A stretch of 64,000 nt of DNA, taken from positions 1,797,001 through 1,861,000 of the forward strand of contig CM050656.1 of assembly GCA_027574665.1 (NCBI GenBank), given 5' to 3'. The stretch comes from Rhynochetos jubatus. Its lineage: Eukaryota; Chordata; Aves; Eurypygiformes; Rhynochetidae. Below, in pieces: positions 26,930 to 38,050 of the stretch. Numbering within the stretch: the first letter of the stretch is position 1; each line of letters starts with the position of its first letter. Position numbers and translations under genes: made by a program. The notes under the pieces are model-generated. The model was not told the origin of the DNA, did not search any database, and was given only the letters and a program-made list of their open reading frames with translations.

Positions 26930-27250
26930 GATGCACCCAGCCCAAAATGTGATCTCAATTATTTGCGTCATCATTAATGACAGTAGTGATTCATCATCTA
27001 GTTTTATTTTCTTGCACATAATAACTTCTATGGAGCAGAAATATACTTCAGCTGCACATCTGTCAGCAAACCCTGGTTCCTTATCCGAGTAAACAAAATA
27101 AATTCATTTGTTCTTACTAGCAAGGACAATTTTGAAGATGTGCTGTAAATATTTGGAATGAGTTGCGTTGCTGTGTGATCTTTATGTGCCTCCCAAATAT
27201 TTCCGTCATTATGATCTATACTGGAGAACTGGATTGGAATACAAGCTACA
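26930..27250. promoter_or_regulatory. Candidate conserved regulatory element
   Basis: The block contains GATCTCAATTATTTGCG, then TCATCATTAATGACAGTAG (a palindromic TCATTAATGA homeodomain core), AGTAAACAAAATAAATTC (forkhead-type GTAAACAAA) and CTCCCAAATATTTCCG. Minus-strand and plus-strand frames here are short and without exon signals. The combination of a palindromic homeodomain site and forkhead sites in unique DNA suggests a regulatory element, by inference only. Confidence 0.3.
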
Positions 27251-27714
27251 TGTGCCATTAAAGGAGTAAATAATAGTATCAAAGCCCTTTGTGGGTGTGT
27301 AGGGTAATAGCTCTTAGCCCACTTTAGAAGACAAACTATTGTAGCTTGGCTGTAATTGCCATATATGTACTCAAATAATCGCCCTTTTAATGCAGAAAAG
27401 AAAAGATGTAAAAAATCCCAGTGTGTTTCCTGGGCTGGCTTATATGAGCCAGAGTTCAGGAAGGCCTGGCTTGGCCAAGCCCATCTTGTTTTTGGCTACC
27501 GCCACGTCCCTTCCCCGTGTATGCTGAGGACTCAGGGCAGGCAGAGCCAAGTCCGAGCAGTTTTTCTCTCCTCTAATGCGCCTTGGGGACGGTACACGGC
27601 ACGGTTCTGCTCCAGCGCGTCACACAGTGCTTGAGCCGCACCGTATGCCCTCACCCATGTGGTTTGGAAGACTTAAGGTGTGTGGACTGGGAAAAAAAAC
27701 AACCCCAAATAACT

Positions 27715-27870
27715 GGATTTAAACATGATATTGTAGCAGGAAAGAATAAAGCATAAATATGCAAAACACTATGCTTAGGTGGAAACAAAAGCATCGTTTA
27801 TCTTTGAGCGCTACATAAATGGCAATGTCATCTCTGCTGTTACAGATCACGAGGCTCTTTGGCTGCAATA
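27715..27870. promoter_or_regulatory. Candidate conserved regulatory element
   Basis: The stretch contains CATAAATATGCAAAAC, an octamer-like POU core (ATGCAAAA), followed by GGAAACAAAAGC, CGTTTATCTTTG (GATAA on the reverse strand) and GCTGCAATAAAATAG. It is unique, AT-rich and lacks repeat signature. The regulatory assignment rests on motif content only. Confidence 0.25.
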
Positions 27871-28154
27871 AAATAGTACCTGGTTTGGATTCAGGCTTTT
27901 GCTACAGCCTTTGGTCTGTATCCTGTTCACTGATGCCTGGCTCTGTCTGTGGTTATTTGTATATTCTGGGAACACCAGCACCACGTGACAATGACAAGTA
28001 ACGTAACACAGTTATTTTTCATTTCTCCTTTCTTTAAATTTGCCACTTAAAAACACCATCGTGCTCAACAGACTCAGATTATTTAAATCATCAGTTGTCT
28101 GTTAGCTTCATCCCACAGCCAGTGGTCAGGAGCTGTGTTCTTACAGTACTGTCT

Positions 28155-28425
28155 TCTTTTCACATTACAGTAAAAATACATTTTATAGAATAATAACTTC
28201 CCTCCCTCACATTGTTTGAAACCCAACTCTTACAGCCCAGCAAATCTGAGATGAGGCCGACTTCAAAGGTTCCCAGTGTCTGAACCGAAACATAAAATAC
28301 AGCCAAAGAGCAAAAACAATGACAAATAAAGTGGAGCTTACAAATTTATTCACCATTAGGTTGACAGTTTCTCTTTTAAATAAAGTGTTGTGGCTTGAGT
28401 AATTAGGAATAGAGTCAATAATGAG
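28155..28425. promoter_or_regulatory. Candidate conserved regulatory element
   Basis: The sequence contains AGAATAATAACTTCC, AACAATGACAAATAAAG (SOX-type AACAATG), GAGTAATTAGGAATAG (homeodomain TAATTA) and GTCAATAATGAGG. No open frame or transposon accounts for it. The call is inferred from motif density and sequence complexity. Confidence 0.3.
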
Positions 28426-29714
28426 GTACCAGCAAGTAAATGCGGGGGCCGGGTCAGAACGGGGTCCTGTGCAGGTTGCACCAGGGCGATGCTGCTGGCA
28501 CCCCAGGGACACTAACTGGGCGTCATGCAAATGAGTAGCGTGGAGCCAGAGGAATGAAAACCGCATCCCTCCCATCTCAGGGCAGGGTTTGCCCCACCGC
28601 ACGCTACAGGTTGTGTCCAACGTAAGGGTTTTTCACGTGCTCCTGTGACTGCTGGCATTGTCTGAGTTTCAGTTTTGCTCTTACTGAAATTAACTGTAGA
28701 TGTGAGCAGAGCCTGACTTACCGGATGGGGTTTATGTGATTTTTTTTTTTTACTAGAGCTGGCAAAGTTGATTGATCGCAATGTTTTCCAGTGCAAATTT
28801 GATTTTTTGCTTGTGTAAGCACTTCAGCAAAACCTGTTTTCTGCCCATTGGTAATTCTTAATTTTTAAAAGCAAAATCAAAATCTTGTTTTGAATTTCAA
28901 TTGAAATGGGAAGGTTTGGTGGGGCAAACACTGCCTCAGTCCTGCCTGGGAGCTGGGATTGCCATCTTTCTCGTGTCTACCCTCACTTGCCGGCCAGACT
29001 CCTGGTTTGGTCTCCCCCATCCTGCACTGGTGGCTTTTCAGAGAGGAGGGGCTGGGCTACCTGGCAGCAGATGCAGTTCAAGTGCAAAGCCCAGCACAAA
29101 ATCCAGTGAGAATAGTGATGACAGTGAAGGAAATAGAAGAGCCTGTATCCACTTTGAATCACGCAGAGAAGTTAATGACAAGAGAATCCATGGGGAAAAT
29201 GTTTCTTCTCACACCAGAAGAGTGTTGAGTTTGGGGCTGTAAGCGTGGATTAGCAGTAAGAATAAAGCACGAAATGGCTTTGCATTAAATGTGAGGACTA
29301 AACTAGGTAGTGAATGAGTCACTGGTACTTTGGGGAGAAATTACAAATTATGGCATCGAATACATGAAGTACCGTGTTCACTGCCTTCGACAGGACTCAG
29401 CTGAGGCTGCACACAGCCTCGGCTCTAGCATTTCCTTTGCTTTGAACATTTACTTTTACACTCTTAGTGTAATATATGTCACATGGGTCTGGGATGTGGG
29501 TGCATTCATATGTGCTCAGACATGAGCTGTGTATGGGTTCATTAACGTACAGCTCAATTAGCTTTTTCATAGTGTTTACCTTCTAGAAACTGGCCTAGTT
29601 AATCACCACATGAAGGAGAGGAGTGAGTCAGTGTGTCTGGTCATTCTTCTCCTCCACTTTTTCTCATTGAGCAAAAAAAAGATAGTGGTACACCTTTTGA
29701 TTTCTACTGATCAT

Positions 29715-30075
29715 CTTGTATAGATGTGTCTCACCCGCTCTTAAATACCCATGGGGGATCCACAAGTTCCGTATTATCTACTGCCATGCTTCAGTTGTAT
29801 TCCAGGTTTTCTCTAAGTATCTAACATAAATCCTTCTTGCTGTGAATTGAACTGATACCTTCTAGTTTTATTCTGAGTGGAAAACAGCTGATAATGGTCT
29901 TATGTAAAATAACCTATGAGGATTGTTACTGTCTTTTATCTGCCTTCATTTTTTTCTACAAAGCAAAGTCAATACTTCCCAGCTTTCCTTATATGCCTTA
30001 TTTTAGAAATCTGTTATCATTTCTCTAAACCTTTCTCCAGTTGTCTATTGTGTGGGTGCAGAATATATCACTAGA
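29715..30075 (-). mobile_element. Ancient CR1 LINE relic
   Basis: On the + strand this follows the reverse complement of the CR1 3' region in the correct order. It shows CTTAAATACC..GGATCCAC, then TATCTAACATAAATCCTTCTTGCTGTGAATT, then AACAGCTGATAATGG, CTGTCTTTTATCTGCC, CAATACTTCCCAGCTTTCCTTATATG, ATCATTTCTCTAAACC and TTTCTCCAGTTGTCTA. Divergence is high and small gaps are frequent. The copy is therefore much older than the three other CR1 pieces in the window and probably predates modern birds. Both ends are eroded, so the limits are approximate. It is recognised by block order, not by computed alignment. Confidence 0.8.
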
Positions 30076-32225
30076 GATACGGAATTCCTCCTAATGCTTG
30101 GCAGGCCAAGCTCTTCCATAAATATTACAGCAATATTCTGCTCGTGCCTGGCTCAAAAGCCGGCCTAATGAGCAGTTGATCTCTGCTGCAAAGCTCCCTC
30201 CTCCTCTGCCAAGATACTCCTCGTCGCTTCTGGTCTCTTCAGCTGGCGTTTGCTTTTGGGTAAATCTTTGCATCTCAGAAGCAGCCCAGCAGAGGGGGTG
30301 CAGGTCTCCTTTTTAAAATAGGATTAAGAGATGATTTGCTTTCAAACACGTTAATTGCTTTTTATTCTTGCACTACCACCGTTTCACTTTATAAAATAAA
30401 GCTGGAGCCGTACGCATGACCAGATGGTTGCTGTCACCCAGTGTCACCCATGTGATCGAAATATTTGCTTTGCTGATACTTGGGAACAGTCAGAGGTGCA
30501 CAGGTCGCTCATCAATGTTTAATCAGTGCTTAATGGGGCAATATTGTCTTTGACCTCTGATAGTGCTGCTTGAGCAAGAATTGCGAAATTCAGCCTTTGG
30601 AGAACAGCCTGGTGACAGGGGAGGTTCTTATTACGTGTCAAAGACGTGCCATCTGTAAAGCAAGCTGAGAGCAGAGGTGATCTTGAGGGGCAGAAAGAGA
30701 CACTGAACTTTTCCCAGAGGCCAGGAAGTAATTTTGGGGTTTGGATACATTCCTCCCACAGAAATCCTTGCAGCAATAGAGTTCAGGCTCTCAAGTGAAA
30801 ACAACTACTAGAAAGAGTGCTCAGGGTTGCTTTTTCCACATACATGCAGTGATGGTGAGCCTGACGGAAACTGGTACTGTACTAATTGTCAAGGGAAATC
30901 CCCCGTGAACTGAAAAAGAAAATGTTTGGTAGATTCAAATCAGTTGCTACTAGAATATCACAAAACATGAACCAGCCTGGATTGTCCTCTGAATGTAGTG
31001 GCACATGCCAGTGAAATTATCTGCTGGTGCTAATGAAAAGAGACTTTGGATCATCAGGTAAGATAAATCTGGAATTTGCCTACAGTGACAGGGCCTCTTC
31101 AGTCCTGGAGATGCTTCCTGGTGAAGTGTGCAGGCTATGAGATACATCAAGAGTGGGATACACGTGAATTTTGTCCGTTCCTCTTAATGGAGAGTTAAGA
31201 TAACAAGTGGCCTGAGCGGACAGCTTCTCGAGGCAATGCTTTGGAAAAGGCAAATGTGCCGTAACATGAAACACTGGGCTATAAACTACAGCCAGACCCA
31301 TTTGTGCATTGCAGCTTGAGTCTTTCCTGGTCACTGCAGTACCATGGCAGGGCTGGGGCAGCTGGAGGTTGGGAAGTCAGGTCCAGCTCTTCCCTTCCAC
31401 GTGCAGTCAAGCGTCAAGAAGCTGAAGATTTCTTCTGCAGGGACCCACTTAAACACAGGGAAACACTTCACCAGGCAGTGAAAGTTTTCACCTCCCTGGT
31501 TTTGAAGCTGTATTCCTTTGAATGAGATGCTTTAAAATAAACAACTTGTCCCACCTTTGGCACTGAACAAAAGGAAATTTAACCTAAACCAAGAAGCGAG
31601 TCCTCGGGACAAGCCAGAACACGCTGCCGGCGCCCCCGTCCTTGCCTGCCCTGGGAGAGCTCACAAGCAGCCAAGAAACCAAGCGCAGTTTGGATGTTTT
31701 ATCTTCACTTCCACCCAAATGACGGAAACACATCTCTAAACGTTTCTTTCATAGCAAGACAGCTGCTGCTGTGCAAATACAGCTCTCCCCAGGCACCCTG
31801 CGGGATGATCCCCACATCCTTCTCACCGCTGAGCTCACCACATCGTTGTTCTCCGTCTTACACAGAGAACCTCAACAATCCAACGAGCTTGGCCTACTGT
31901 TGCCGTCCATTTGCTTCACCTCTTCTTTTCCAGTGCTGAATCGGCATTTTCTCAGTCAAATATAAACTTTTCATGTCACCAACTACCAGTCCCTTATTAG
32001 GCAGAAATGTAGGGTCATGCATCGCTCGCATACCACGCACCGCAGAGGGCTTGGAATGCTCCAAGATTCAAACAGGTAATCACGAATTCATAAGACTAAT
32101 GAGTCCACCAAAATTTTGAACATTAGGGGTTTTTTTTAGCGTGTTCAGCAAGGATGGACTTTTTGCTCATTATTTATAATGGTTTCTCCATTAAATGGGA
32201 ATTGCAAGCTTTCTGCCAGCTAGTA
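30076..32225. other. Non-coding flank, block 5
   Basis: No gene was recognised. The left part (30,310-30,545) is an AT-rich motif-bearing stretch listed separately. The rest is mixed unique sequence with short frames on both strands. A chance HPN string near 31,700 was compared with ubiquitin-conjugating enzymes and dismissed. Confidence 0.55.
30310..30545. promoter_or_regulatory. Candidate conserved regulatory element
   Basis: Unique AT-rich sequence containing GGATTAAGAGATGATTTGC (GATTA core), CACGTTAATTGC (TTAATTG core), ACTTTATAAAATAAAGC and TCAATGTTTAATCAGTGCTTAATGG with repeated TTAAT strings. There is also a repeated GTCACCCA..GTCACCCATG pair near 30,435. A regulatory role is inferred from the homeodomain-type cores. 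Confidence 0.28.
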
Positions 32226-32345
32226 ATAACATCTTGCAATTTTATGGCATCTCTCATCTGAAGATCTTAAAGCATTTTTAAAATATTAGCTAATTACCTG
32301 TGACAACACACCTGCCAGAGAGGTAGATGAAGGGATAAAGCAGCA
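32226..32345 (+). repeat. Ancient MIR-like / CORE-type repeat relic
   Basis: The blocks CATCTTGCAATTTTATGGCA, TCTCATCTGAAGATCTTAAA, GCATTTTTAAAATATTAGCT and ACAACACACCTGCCAGAGAG, followed by GTAGATGAAGG, follow the order of an amniote MIR-like repeat. The reference blocks are ATCTCAAAGCACTTTACAAA, TTAACTAATTA, CACAACACCC and GTGAGGTAGGT, common in reptile and bird genomes. It is strongly diverged. The family name is uncertain, because MIR, MIR3 and related 3' ends share this block. It adjoins AT-rich unique sequence on the left that could be a conserved element. Confidence 0.6.
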
Positions 32346-33904
32346 GCAAACGTCCCCCGGTGCTGGAATAGTGCTGTGTTTTGGCTGGCGCGTGACTGCT
32401 GCTGTCAGCCGGGAAACAGCAGCTCCGGGAAGGAAATCCGGACGAGTGTCTGACGTGACAGGAAAAGTAAATTCCTGATGATGGAGTGTATGAGGACTGC
32501 GTGGGAATGCCCTTGCTGTGGTTGAGCAGGTGGTCTCTGACATGTGGCTTTGTGGCATCTTTAAAGTCATATTGGCCGTGCTATTTTTTTTTCCCCTGAA
32601 CTAAAAGGAAGAAACTAAAAAGACGGCAGCACGGCATCTCCCAACCCCCGAGAAGGGCTCACAGCTTCAGCTCCCTTTCCTAAGGAAACTGTTATTTTTA
32701 CAGTGCCTTGCACAGAAGAGCTGACTCGGCTCATCCCGCTGAGCAGCTGAGATAGGTGAGCTCGGCAGGTGGCTGAGAGCCTGGGGCGCTGCGATCCACG
32801 GCTGCTCATACCAAACTCCACTTTGGAAACCTCCACCAGACCTCACCTTGTTGTGTTAGGAGAATGACCCTGAATATTATGGAGCAATACTGGCTTTGTG
32901 GTGCTGAATTCAGATTCAGGCCCTTTGCCTTGGGAGGACCGACTTTGCTTTTCAAAACGTTTCTTAAAGAAGGTGTTGCCCCAGCTTACAAAACCCCAAA
33001 TAAGCAGTTTGTAACTCTCTGTAATAAGACGGTCTGAAATATAGAACACCAAACATAGCGAAAACAAAACAGAAATAAACCCCATGCTCCTCACCCGTAA
33101 TCATCAACTGCACCAAAACCCACCCCAACCACTGCTCGGCCCCAGCGGTTGGTTCCCTCTACACTCGGGCTTTGATTTGACTTCTCCAACGCACCCTGCA
33201 CCCCAACACACCAGCTCTGCACTGCGGTTGCGTCGTGGGGCTGTCTAATTTTTCAGCTGTCCTGCTATTTGTTGCCAGGACCATAGAAATGCAGGAACGG
33301 GGCACTGCAGGGACTCCTCAGCTCGGGGCGGCCAAGCTCCTGGGTTTGCAAGGCACCACAACATCCAGCTGCTGTTCTGTGCCAAGTGAGCGGGGTTTTC
33401 TCCCACTATTCTTGCTTTCGGGTAGATGTTCCAAAATATCGTGTCCTGGCAGCTAGAGACAGTCTAACCTCCTGCCCAAATGTCTCTCGTTGATTTTTGC
33501 CTGAGTGTTCTTTGTGCCAGCGTTGTTCCCAAACACAAACAGCTCTTCTCTCCTGCTCCCTTCCACGGGTGTCACCTTCCGGATGCTCTTCCTATTTTTA
33601 TCTGTTGACCTCGTGCAAGTTACAGCTGAGTATTTTCAATGCACTTACAGTACCTGCTCCTAATGTTTTGGGAACTAGTAGGCTTTTTTGGAGAGGCCCT
33701 GACATTACACCCCCATGAAGCATGCCTGCAGCTTTGCTGTCTTCACGCAATCACATCCAGAGCTCTGACAGTGATGATAATATTCACTCAGAACTGCGAT
33801 TTGGATGCCTCTCAGGGCCTTTTTCTCACACATGCTGGGCTTCCTGGTAGCACTGCATACTACAGGTCCCCCTTGGTGTCCAGGTATCCAGCGTGCCGTT
33901 GCAT
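32346..33904. other. Non-coding flank, block 6
   Basis: Unique sequence without a recognisable gene. A pyrimidine- and C-rich patch near 33,080-33,220 has many CACC and CCAA strings and no clear identity. Open frames are short and overlap. Confidence 0.55.
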
Positions 33905-34017
33905 TGCAGCATTGCAATCTCGCTGCAACTTGCCATCTTGTTGCAGCATTGCCATCTCGTTGCAGCACTGCAATTACGTTGCAGCATTGCCATCTCGTTG
34001 CAGCACTGCTGTCTCAG
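33905..34017 (+). repeat. 19-bp minisatellite, six units
   Basis: Six head-to-tail units follow the consensus TGCAGCATTGCCATCTCGT. Units start at 33,905, 33,924 (18 bases), 33,942, 33,961, 33,980 and 33,999. Units 3 and 5 are identical, and units 4 and 6 share the TGCAGCACTGC variant, so part of the array looks like a two-unit (38-bp) higher-order duplication. Because 19 is not divisible by three, the array translates differently in each unit. The open frame crossing it is therefore best seen as a by-product of the repeat. Confidence 0.9.
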
Positions 34018-35521
34018 TGAGTAGATGTGTCATGGGTGAACCAGGCCCCATTTTTTTGTATGCAGTCCATTTTCATGGTCTCTGCAGAATGTATTTTTCT
34101 ATAACCATGTAGATTCTGAGGGTAACTTCAGGGAGTCATGAATTATGATCTGGGTCAACAGAACCCTGATAGCCGGTTCTGTTGAAGATGGTTGCAGTGA
34201 GGACCTCAAGTAGCCCAGTGGTCACTTGCCCAGCCCAAACTCTGCTTTTCGCCTGAGAAGTGTATCCAAGACAGTCTTGTCATATATGAAACCCATAGGG
34301 TGCACGTATGAGGCATAGGGGGAGTTGATTCAGGATTGTCCCTGGGGCGGACACAACTCCTCTCCTCTTCTTCCAGGCAGAATCACCTCTCTCAGCTGCC
34401 TGTAGTTTCCTGCCTCCTCCTTCTTCCTGACTGTATGTAGAGCTTGTTATACTCCCAAGCTCTGGTTCAGTGGCTTTTTGCGGAGACAATGCACAGCAGA
34501 TGGGTAAGACATCTGTTGACTTTGGCATTGGAGTCCTGAGTCCATCCCTGTCCCTAATCCCTGCTCAGCTCGTGGCCTTTGGCTTGGTCCATCCCATGGC
34601 TCCGTTTACTCCAGGACTCAGAAATATTCCCAACCAGACTACTCCAGTCAAAGCAGATGAGCCAGAAACGTGCGGAAACCTCTGGTACCTGCTGCGGCAG
34701 ATGCTTGGCCAGCCTGACCATGGTCAGCAGACACTGGGTCCCAGGGGAGCTTTGCTCTCCACAAAACAGAGCAGGGGGGACTTTGAAGCTGCCGAAGTTC
34801 AAAAGGCAGCCTTCGTTTTAATGAAATTATATCATCTTCTGTGCTACATACCTTTAAATGTTGTGTCTTTACTAATGTCTCTTAAAATTCACGTCCCCTC
34901 TGCGCCAGAGCCGCTGACCTCCCCTGCCATATTGCCTCCAGATGTCCGGGAGGGAGCAAGGCGAGCAGTCCCCCCAAGGTCCTCACCCCCTGCTTGGCTG
35001 GCAAAGCCACTGGCCCCTCTCGCTAAGGGTCGATTTTTAGTCAGTTTAAATGAGCATCACCCACAGCCCCGTCAGAAAGGTGGTCCCACTCCATCCCTGG
35101 CTGCTCTTTCCCTTTTCCATCTCCTTTGAACCATCTTGAGGAATTGATCAGGGTTTAAATATTTTTTTTTTACCCTGTGGTTTAAGTTTAACCCAGACAG
35201 GTTGTTTTAACTGGGCCCTGGATTGCTGAGATGACCTCAGCAGCCGCGACTCACAGTGCAGACAGCTGCAGCAGGGATCCATGGGGTGAGGAGGAGCGTG
35301 GACCGATGTCCTCCAGGCTGGTGGCCTCTAGAGCTGCATAAAGCTGGAGAAACATTGTCTTAAATGCAAAGAAGCTTTAAAAGAAGTGAAATAACTGAAA
35401 CCCAGCAGATGAGAGAGCCCTGTGCCTGCTCCCACCGTATCGGCTGGCATCCCTGCTCTCCTTGACACATCCCGGGTAGCAGAAGTTTGCCAACATGAGG
35501 CTTTTCCATGGGCTCTTTATC
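34018..35521. other. Non-coding flank, block 7 with long unexplained open frame
   Basis: A 219-codon open frame runs on the + strand from 34,470 to 35,129. It matches no protein family I know and has no low-complexity or repeat origin. Frames on the opposite strand and in a second + frame are also open in its middle, which lowers its weight. No good splice-site pair or promoter marks it as an exon. It is left uncalled as a gene. A T-rich run lies near 35,161. Confidence 0.5.
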
Positions 35522-36121
35522 ATAGAATCACAGAATCACAGGATGGTTTGGGTTGGAAGGAACCTTAAAGATCATCCAGTTCCAACCCCCCTGACATGGG
35601 CAGGGACACCTTCCACTAGACCAGGTTGCTCCAAGCCTCATCCAGCCTGGCCTTGGACACTTCCAGGGATGGGGCATCCACAGCTTCTCTGGGCAACCTG
35701 TCCCAGTGCTCCCCAGCCTCTCTGGGAAGAATTCCTTCCTGATATCTAATCTTAATCTCCCCACTTTCAGTTTAAACCCATTACCCCTTGTCCTGTAGCT
35801 ACAGGCCCTTGTAAAAAGCCCCCCCAGCTTCCTTGTAGGTCCCTTCAGGTACTGGAAGGCTGCAATAAGGTCTCCCTTCTCCAGGCTGAACCCCCCAACT
35901 CTCCCAGCCTGCCCCGTAGCAGAAGTGCTCCAGCCCTCGGAGCATCTTCATGGCCTCCTCTGGACTCACTCCAACTGGTCGATATCCTTCTTATGCTGAG
36001 GGCTCCACAGCTGGACACAGCACTCCAGGTGGGGTCTCCCCAGAGCAGAGCAGAGGGGGAGAATCCCCTCCCTCGCCCTGCTGGCCACACTTCTCCTGAT
36101 ACAGCCCAGGATACGGTTAGC
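35522..36121 (-). mobile_element. CR1 LINE with ORF2 tail and 3'UTR
   Basis: This is a 600-base CR1 copy in antisense orientation. Its 3' terminus lies at the left edge (ATAGAATCACAGAATCACAG), followed by GGTTTGGGTTGGAAGGAACC and the remaining 3'UTR blocks. The right part, read on the minus strand, encodes the end of the reverse-transcriptase ORF, with the recognisable order [20 protein letters not shown] and RPHLE..VQLWSP. The 5' end is cut off at the ACGGTTAGC block near 36,121, as is usual for CR1. The reading frame is interrupted, so it is a dead copy. It is the longest mobile-element fragment in the window. Confidence 0.95.
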
Positions 36122-37095
36122 TTTTTTTAATCTGCATCAGTATTCCAAGCTGCTTTTTTATTTGCTCCAGATGGGCTACAATAGTTTCCTATCTTCCTTC
36201 TTTGGTCTTTTTATCTTTTATTTCAATCCAAACAATTTCTGTGCTTCTTGCCAAACTATATATTGTATCACATTCTTTCCTTCTTCAGACACAATATCCT
36301 CCTTGACCCAGGCTGGCATGTTTCCACCTGCCCTGTTGCGTCTATTCCTTCTACAAACTCTTATTTCGACATTAAAAGCAAAACCAGATGGATGCGATAT
36401 CCTGTTGTCTGCCATCCCAGTTACATAAAGTGTCTCTTTGACATCAGGGGGACAAATTCCCACCCCCTAAACCGTTGCAGCTGTCCGGGCAGGCTGGACT
36501 GAGACCATCACTGGCATATAAATTTTGGTACATACTTTGCTTAAGCATCCCTTCCAGGTTGACTCCTGCAGTTGCGTACAGCTGCGTGTGCCAAAACCTA
36601 CGTTTTAAATTTCTAAATAATTGTTTCTGCTTAGCAAGTTGGGACAGTGCTTAATTGCGTGGATATACCTCTGTCTCCCAAGGCTGTCTGCTTTAGAGCA
36701 AAAATTACTCTTATTGTTTGTTCCAATTGGTCATTTCTCACCTTCAAGGGCTAGGGAAAAATCTTTATGAAGACCCTTATGCACAATTTCAGTATTTCCA
36801 ATGTTGTCTCTGCATACCTCAGTCTTTTGAGGTAAAGCGAAGGATAATCTGCATCTAGGAACAAATGAAAGCTACTCCTGCCGATGAAGACTATCTGAGG
36901 TACTGATGGGACTCTCTTACTGTCATTTCTCAGCAGACCTGAATGCCAGGGAATGGTCCCATACAACTGCCATCACTTAATTTAACAGATTATGCTGGAT
37001 TTGCTCTCAACATTTCTGTTATCTGTTATTTTTCAAAATTTCACATGGACAATCCAGAAGAGAAATGCAAAGTAAGCAAATTCTTCTAATATCTC

Positions 37096-37117
37096 AAAAA
37101 AAAAAAAAAAAAAAAAA
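37096..37117 (+). repeat. A22 homopolymer run
   Basis: A pure run of 22 A is followed by TT and seven more A. It could be the tail of an old processed insertion on the + strand. However, the preceding sequence shows no polyadenylation signal close by and no recognisable transcript, so a simple length-variable microsatellite is as likely. Confidence 0.9.
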
Positions 37118-37559
37118 TTAAAAAAAGAGACAAACTGTTTTACTGATGAGTTCCAACTATTGTGACTAATGAGTCAAAACTGATTCAAGCAAATCATAAT
37201 ACTGGGGTAGTACTATGATTTCAAAGTGGATGCAGTAGTACCTTTGAGTAGTTAATCCGGTCCACAGGCTTGTGAGGGTTTTTTGAGAGTAATGATGTGC
37301 AAGGAGGAAAAAACTAGTTTGACCCTTGATATGTATGAATATTAATGAGTTTGCACTGGCATAATTTGGACAATTTGATAAATTTGATATCACCATGGCA
37401 AATCCTAAATATGAAGCTAGTTACGCTAGGTGAAGATGCATTTAAACTGTCCTTTTTAGGTATAATAATTAAAAATATATTTACTTTGCACAAGCTAAAA
37501 TACTTTTCCATAGAAGTGCCTTTTTAACATGGGATAATTTGGGTCTGTTTGTAGTTCAG

Positions 37560-38050
37560 GAAAACATTTTAATGTTGCTGTGTGAGCTGGTTTGACTTGA
37601 TGTTCTGTTTTAACAGATACTCTTCCCATAAGAGAAATGCTATTTAAATGTGCTTAATTGCTAAATAATACATAAGAGAAGCAAAAGAATTAATGCCTTT
37701 ATAGACTCAGACACAAACAAGTGCCAGCTAAAAGATAGGCTGTTGTCTGCAGCTTTGCTCTGAGTTATCTGAAGCTGTTGTCTCCATGGCCCCATCTTAA
37801 TTTGTCATTCACACTGGAAAGCAACTAAAGGGTCTGCTGGGAGATCTTTTCATTGCTGCTGTTAAAAAAGGCCATTTTCTTTGCAAGCCATTTGTCTCTG
37901 CCTTGTTTATAACAGCAGGAGGTATGGCTGCACATGTCTATCATATTTTAAAGGGCCATTGCTGATAAGATGATCAAAAGAATGCAGAGTCCTTGCAACC
38001 ACTTGAGTCCAACAAGCTGTATGTATCCAGTACAACGAACGGATTATTCT
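37560..38050. promoter_or_regulatory. Candidate conserved regulatory element cluster
   Basis: The sequence is AT-rich, complex and free of repeats. It has CTATTTAAATGTGCTTAATT, GCTAAATAATACATAAG, AAAAGAATTAATGCC, CTTAATTTGTCATTC, a CAAGCCATTTGTC E-box-like site, TGTTTATAACAGCAGG and TGATAAGATGATCAAAAG (GATAAG plus a TCF/LEF-like ATCAAAAG). The sustained complexity over nearly 500 bases, with TCF/LEF, GATA and homeodomain cores, is typical of conserved enhancers. This is inferred, not measured. Confidence 0.33.

Larger units (their letters stand above)
20713..29714. other. Non-coding flank, block 4
   Basis: No recognisable exon is present. Much of this 9-kb block is AT-rich unique sequence with repeated TAAT, ATTTGCAT-like and CAATAAAA-type strings, and the strongest clusters are listed separately. 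A 204-codon open frame on the minus strand at 24,367-24,981 has no family resemblance and no exon signals, so it is not called as a gene. A T12 run lies at 28,740-28,751. No young transposons are visible in the block. Confidence 0.6.
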